A stretch of 64,000 nucleotides of DNA from Salinimicrobium xinjiangense DSM 19287. GTDB lineage: Bacteria; Bacteroidota; Bacteroidia; Flavobacteriales; Flavobacteriaceae. The stretch spans positions 1 through 64,000 of the forward strand of contig NZ_AUIG01000026.1 in assembly GCF_000423585.1 (NCBI RefSeq). The letters run 5' to 3'. Under the pieces are notes generated by a model that saw only the letters and a program-made list of their open reading frames with translations, was not told where the DNA came from and ran no database searches. A program made the position numbers and the translations under genes. Below, in pieces: positions 61,564 to 64,000 of this stretch. Each line of letters begins with the position of its first letter. Within the stretch, counting starts at the first letter, position 1.

Positions 61564-63153
61564 TCATCTCCTCGACCTTTTCCACGGTACCATGGCAAAC
61601 AAAAAGATAAACAGCGCCAGGAACAAAGAAATCCTTGCGATATAGTCTCCGAAACGAGTGTAAAAGGTGAGTCGGTCGTTGAGGGTGACTTCACCGCGGA
61701 GCGCTCCCTGTTCTTCATAACCAAGAGTGGCAGTAATTTCTCCTTTTTCGTTTATAAATGCTGATATTCCTGTGTTCGCACTACGTGCTATGGCACGTCG
61801 GGTTTCAATGGCGCGGAGACGGGCGTAGCTGAGGTGCTGTTTATGTCCCTGAGTATTTCCCCACCAGGCATCATTTGTAATAATGGCCAGGAAATCTGCA
61901 CCTTCATTCACATAACCTGTAACGAAATCCCCATAGACCGATTCGTAGCAGATAATAGGACCTACTTCTTCGGTTCCGGAAACATTAAAAGTGCCCCGAT
62001 CTTGTTGTGTGGTCTTCATGGCTACCGTTCCGCCGAGGTCTATCATCACATTGCCGAGAATCGGCCGCAGTACTTCCTGATAAGGGAAATTTTCTACTCC
62101 GACTACCAGTTTTGACTTGTGGTAAAAATGAACGGAATCATTGGCAGAGATCATAAATGCCGAATTATAATCGTCATACCAGTCATTAGGTCCTAACTGG
62201 TTGCTTTGCCCTCTCACTCTTCCCGGATCACTGAAGCGATCGTACATAGAGATCCCGCTTAAAAATGAGATTTCAGGATGATTATTTACAAATTGGGTGG
62301 TAAAGAAATTTGCTTCAGAATCTTCAAACCGGCTTAAAACGGTTCCGTCGGCAAAGACAGTCTCGGGCGCGACTACTATTTTAGTTTCAGGAGTAATATT
62401 TTCTTCAGCAAGTTCAGTTAGCAATTCTCCTATCCGCCGGTCGTTTGTATTGTACTTTTCCGTATACGGATTAACATTCGGCTGCAATACCACTGCTTCG
62501 AGTGATCTTTCACTTTCCTCATAATTCCAGAGGATCAGATAAGAAATTCCGATAGGAACAAGGATCAGCAAAGCGTTTTTGACTAATCCGCGGTATAGAA
62601 TTTCTTTGGCTTTATGTTCCTTGTAAAGCAGGATCATCTTAAGCAGCGCAATATTTGTGAGTAATACCCAAAGCGTACCGCCAAAAGTTCCGGTGAATTC
62701 ATACCATTGGATCCAATGCGCAAATTCTGAAAAACCGTTACCGAGATTCAGCCATGGCCAGGAGAATTCCCAGTTGAGGTGCAGGTATTCAAAGGCTATC
62801 CATATGCTGATAAAAAAAGAGGAAGAGGCACTGAAATTTAGCCTTTTTGCCACTATATGAAACAGCAGGAATACAACGGACATTAACAGCGAGTTTACGG
62901 TGATGGCAAAGATCCCTCCAAAAGGGGTTGAGAAATAGAGCCAGTAAGTGGTGATGAGATTCCAGATAAAAAAGCTGAGATATGAAAGTCCCAGGATCTT
63001 CCATTTTCTGTTGTGTGCCTGTTCCATTCTTATTCTGTGCTCGGCATAGAGCAAAGGCACAAAGGCAAAGAACAACAGCAGTGGAAAGCCATAGGTAGGC
63101 CATGCCAGCGCCAGCAATATTCCGGAAAGTAAAGCGTAAAGGAAGTGTTTCAT
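61564..63153 (-). CDS. lnt: Apolipoprotein N-acyltransferase
   Basis: 529 residues from ATG 63153 (MKHFLYALLSGILLALAWPT); an upstream TTG is less likely. Six hydrophobic N-terminal helices, then a nitrilase-like domain with Glu in VVAPETVFADG, Lys in FYHKSKLVVGVENFPYQE and Cys in GPIICYESVYGDFV, the catalytic triad, and a final C-terminal helix. It adds the third acyl chain to lipoproteins in the inner membrane. A housekeeping gene that marks the right border of the glycan locus. Confidence 0.95.
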   Translation of the reverse strand: MKHFLYALLSGILLALAWPTYGFPLLLFFAFVPLLYAEHRIRMEQAHNRKWKILGLSYLSFFIWNLITTYWLYFSTPFGGIFAITVNSLLMSVVFLLFHIVAKRLNFSASSSFFISIWIAFEYLHLNWEFSWPWLNLGNGFSEFAHWIQWYEFTGTFGGTLWVLLTNIALLKMILLYKEHKAKEILYRGLVKNALLILVPIGISYLILWNYEESERSLEAVVLQPNVNPYTEKYNTNDRRIGELLTELAEENITPETKIVVAPETVFADGTVLSRFEDSEANFFTTQFVNNHPEISFLSGISMYDRFSDPGRVRGQSNQLGPNDWYDDYNSAFMISANDSVHFYHKSKLVVGVENFPYQEVLRPILGNVMIDLGGTVAMKTTQQDRGTFNVSGTEEVGPIICYESVYGDFVTGYVNEGADFLAIITNDAWWGNTQGHKQHLSYARLRAIETRRAIARSANTGISAFINEKGEITATLGYEEQGALRGEVTLNDRLTFYTRFGDYIARISLFLALFIFLFAMVPWKRSRR

Positions 63154-63165
63154 AGTGTCAGGAGA

Positions 63166-63173
63166 CAAAGTTA
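63166..63173 (-). promoter_or_regulatory. Candidate -7 element (TAACTTTG) for lnt
   Basis: On the minus strand TAACTTTG fits TAnnTTTG, about 13 bp before the lnt ATG. No clear -33 box. Confidence 0.35.
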
Positions 63174-63256
63174 TGAAAAGCTAGTATTAATATTACTAAA
63201 TGGGTTTTTAAAACGAATGTTTATGCAATATTAGAGGTACTCGTCGAGTGACTAAG

Positions 63257-63425
63257 AAATCCGCTTCTTCTTTCCTGTCATTTCGAAGGAGCCTTTGTGG
63301 CGACTGAGAAATCTGCCAATTGAGATGAGAGAATATTCTTTTGGGAATAAACATTTTACTCAGATTCGTGAGATCTCTCGTCGCTTTCTTCACTGCCGCT
63401 CAGAAAGCTCTGTCGAGATGACTGT
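63257..63425 (-). repeat. Dispersed repeat family B, copy 2
   Basis: In reverse complement it carries ctcgacagagctttctgagc, gcgacgagagatctcacgaa and gatttctcagtcgcc in the same order as 4508-4655. The tctcgtcgctttct and agaaagctctgtcgaga parts can pair into an imperfect hairpin. Confidence 0.8.
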
Positions 63426-63429
63426 GGAA

Positions 63430-63600
63430 TTTTTGTTCTTGAGTAGTCATTTTGAAGGAGCTTTTCTAGCGACTGAGAAATCTGGTGCTTGAGAAGAGAA
63501 AATACCTTTTTGCTAAGGAACCTTTTCCTCTTATTCATGAGATCTCTCGTCGCTTCCTCTCCATCCGGAAGAAAGCTCTGTCGAGATGACGTTAAGGATG
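63430..63600 (-). repeat. Dispersed repeat family B, copy 3
   Basis: Same layout and orientation as copy 2, directly adjacent to it, so the two form a diverged tandem between lnt and pssA. It is followed by a partial element C (about 63606-63630) and a CTTGGCT-type heptamer array (63640-63676). Confidence 0.8.
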
Positions 63601-63717
63601 AGCAGGTGTAGAGATTTGCAATCCCTGACGAGCTAACGAATAAAAGTCTTGGCTCTAGTTTCTTGGCTCTTGCAGCGTAGCGGTCTTTTTTTCCTATTTT
63701 TACACAAAACCAACCAT

Positions 63718-64000
63718 ATGAGCTTTGCAAGGCACGTTCCTAATATCATTACATTATTCAACCTGCTAAGCGGCAGTATCGCTGCTATCTTTGCTGTACA
63801 GGGAGACCTGGTTATGGCGGCTATCTTCGTAGCACTCGGGATCTTCTTTGATTTTTTCGACGGACTCGCTGCCCGGGCGTTGGATGTAAAATCTGAACTC
63901 GGACTACAACTCGACTCCCTGGCTGATATGGTGACCAGCGGACTGGTGCCGGGTATTGTCATGTTTCAGCTGTTTAGACAGGCTCTTCCGGGTTCGGCTG
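63718..64000 (+). CDS. pssA: CDP-diacylglycerol-serine O-phosphatidyltransferase, N-terminal part (cut by window edge)
   Basis: Ninety-four residues before the window ends. SFARHVPNIITLFNLLSGSI is the typical PssA N-terminus. DFFDGLAARALDVKSELG followed by LQLDSLAD gives the full CDP-alcohol phosphatidyltransferase motif D-x2-DG-x2-AR-x8-G-x3-D-x3-D. It makes phosphatidylserine in the inner membrane. Start ATG 63718. The variation PssA versus other CDP-alcohol transferases is decided by the HVPN..TL.N start, usual in Bacteroidota PssA. Confidence 0.9.
   Translation, partial: MSFARHVPNIITLFNLLSGSIAAIFAVQGDLVMAAIFVALGIFFDFFDGLAARALDVKSELGLQLDSLADMVTSGLVPGIVMFQLFRQALPGSA

Noticed and set aside
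63208-63962. Minus-strand open frames before and inside pssA
   Set aside because: They run through family B repeats and antisense of the clear CDP-alcohol phosphatidyltransferase motif.

Overview
This window looks like a chromosomal piece of a marine-type flavobacterium (Bacteroidota). The signs are moderate-to-low GC, A-rich leaders instead of Shine-Dalgarno sites, TAnnTTTG-type -7 promoter elements, Bacteroidota-style intergenic repeats and a Wza/Wzc export pair of that phylum. The genus cannot be fixed from the sequence alone.

Almost the whole window is one very large surface/extracellular polysaccharide locus. From left to right: (1) 1-300, tail of an IS110-family transposase, then repeats; (2) 0.96-4.4 kb, nucleotide-sugar enzymes (gmd and fcl for GDP-L-fucose, plus a UDP-uronate-type epimerase); (3) 4.8-6.4 kb, an outer-membrane barrel protein and a minus-strand exostosin-like transferase; (4) 6.5-9.8 kb, Wza-like export lipoprotein and Wzc-like tyrosine autokinase with a YG-repeat tail; (5) 9.87-11.1 kb, two broken methyltransferase genes fused end to end; (6) 11.4-22.2 kb, two complete Wzm/Wzt ABC exporter pairs bracketing an AT-rich block of methyltransferases, a DUF616-type transferase, a minus-strand fucosyltransferase-like gene and a GtrB-like/methyltransferase/GT-C trio; (7) 22.2-50.9 kb, an unusually long one-strand run of about 26 genes, mostly GT2 and GT4 glycosyltransferases. 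It also holds FkbM and other methyltransferases, two sulfotransferases, a pyruvyltransferase, an asparagine-synthase-like enzyme and a Wzy/WaaL-type polymerase or ligase. Many genes overlap by 1-23 bp, which suggests translational coupling.

(8) 50.9-54.3 kb is an accessory island between two paralogous GT4 genes. It holds a frameshifted IS256-family element, a four-helix-bundle (S23/IVS-type) gene bracketed by heptamer repeat arrays, a YefM/YoeB-type toxin-antitoxin pair with an evident operator, and a HigB/HigA-type pair whose toxin has lost its central strand. (9) 54.7-61.2 kb returns to glycan genes: GT4, GT2, a STELLO/DUF288-like transferase, a polytopic membrane protein and the undecaprenyl-phosphate sugar-1-phosphate transferase that would start repeat-unit assembly. 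(10) 61.5-64.0 kb leaves the locus with lnt (minus strand) and the start of pssA.

Together the genes would make GDP-fucose and other sugars, build a long branched chain decorated with sulfate, pyruvate and methyl groups, and export it by ABC transporter and/or Wza/Wzc. No Wzx flippase is visible here. The most striking signal not explained by genes is a family of degenerate arrays with a strict 7-bp period. They occupy most large intergenic gaps around the cluster and flank the four-helix-bundle gene on both sides.
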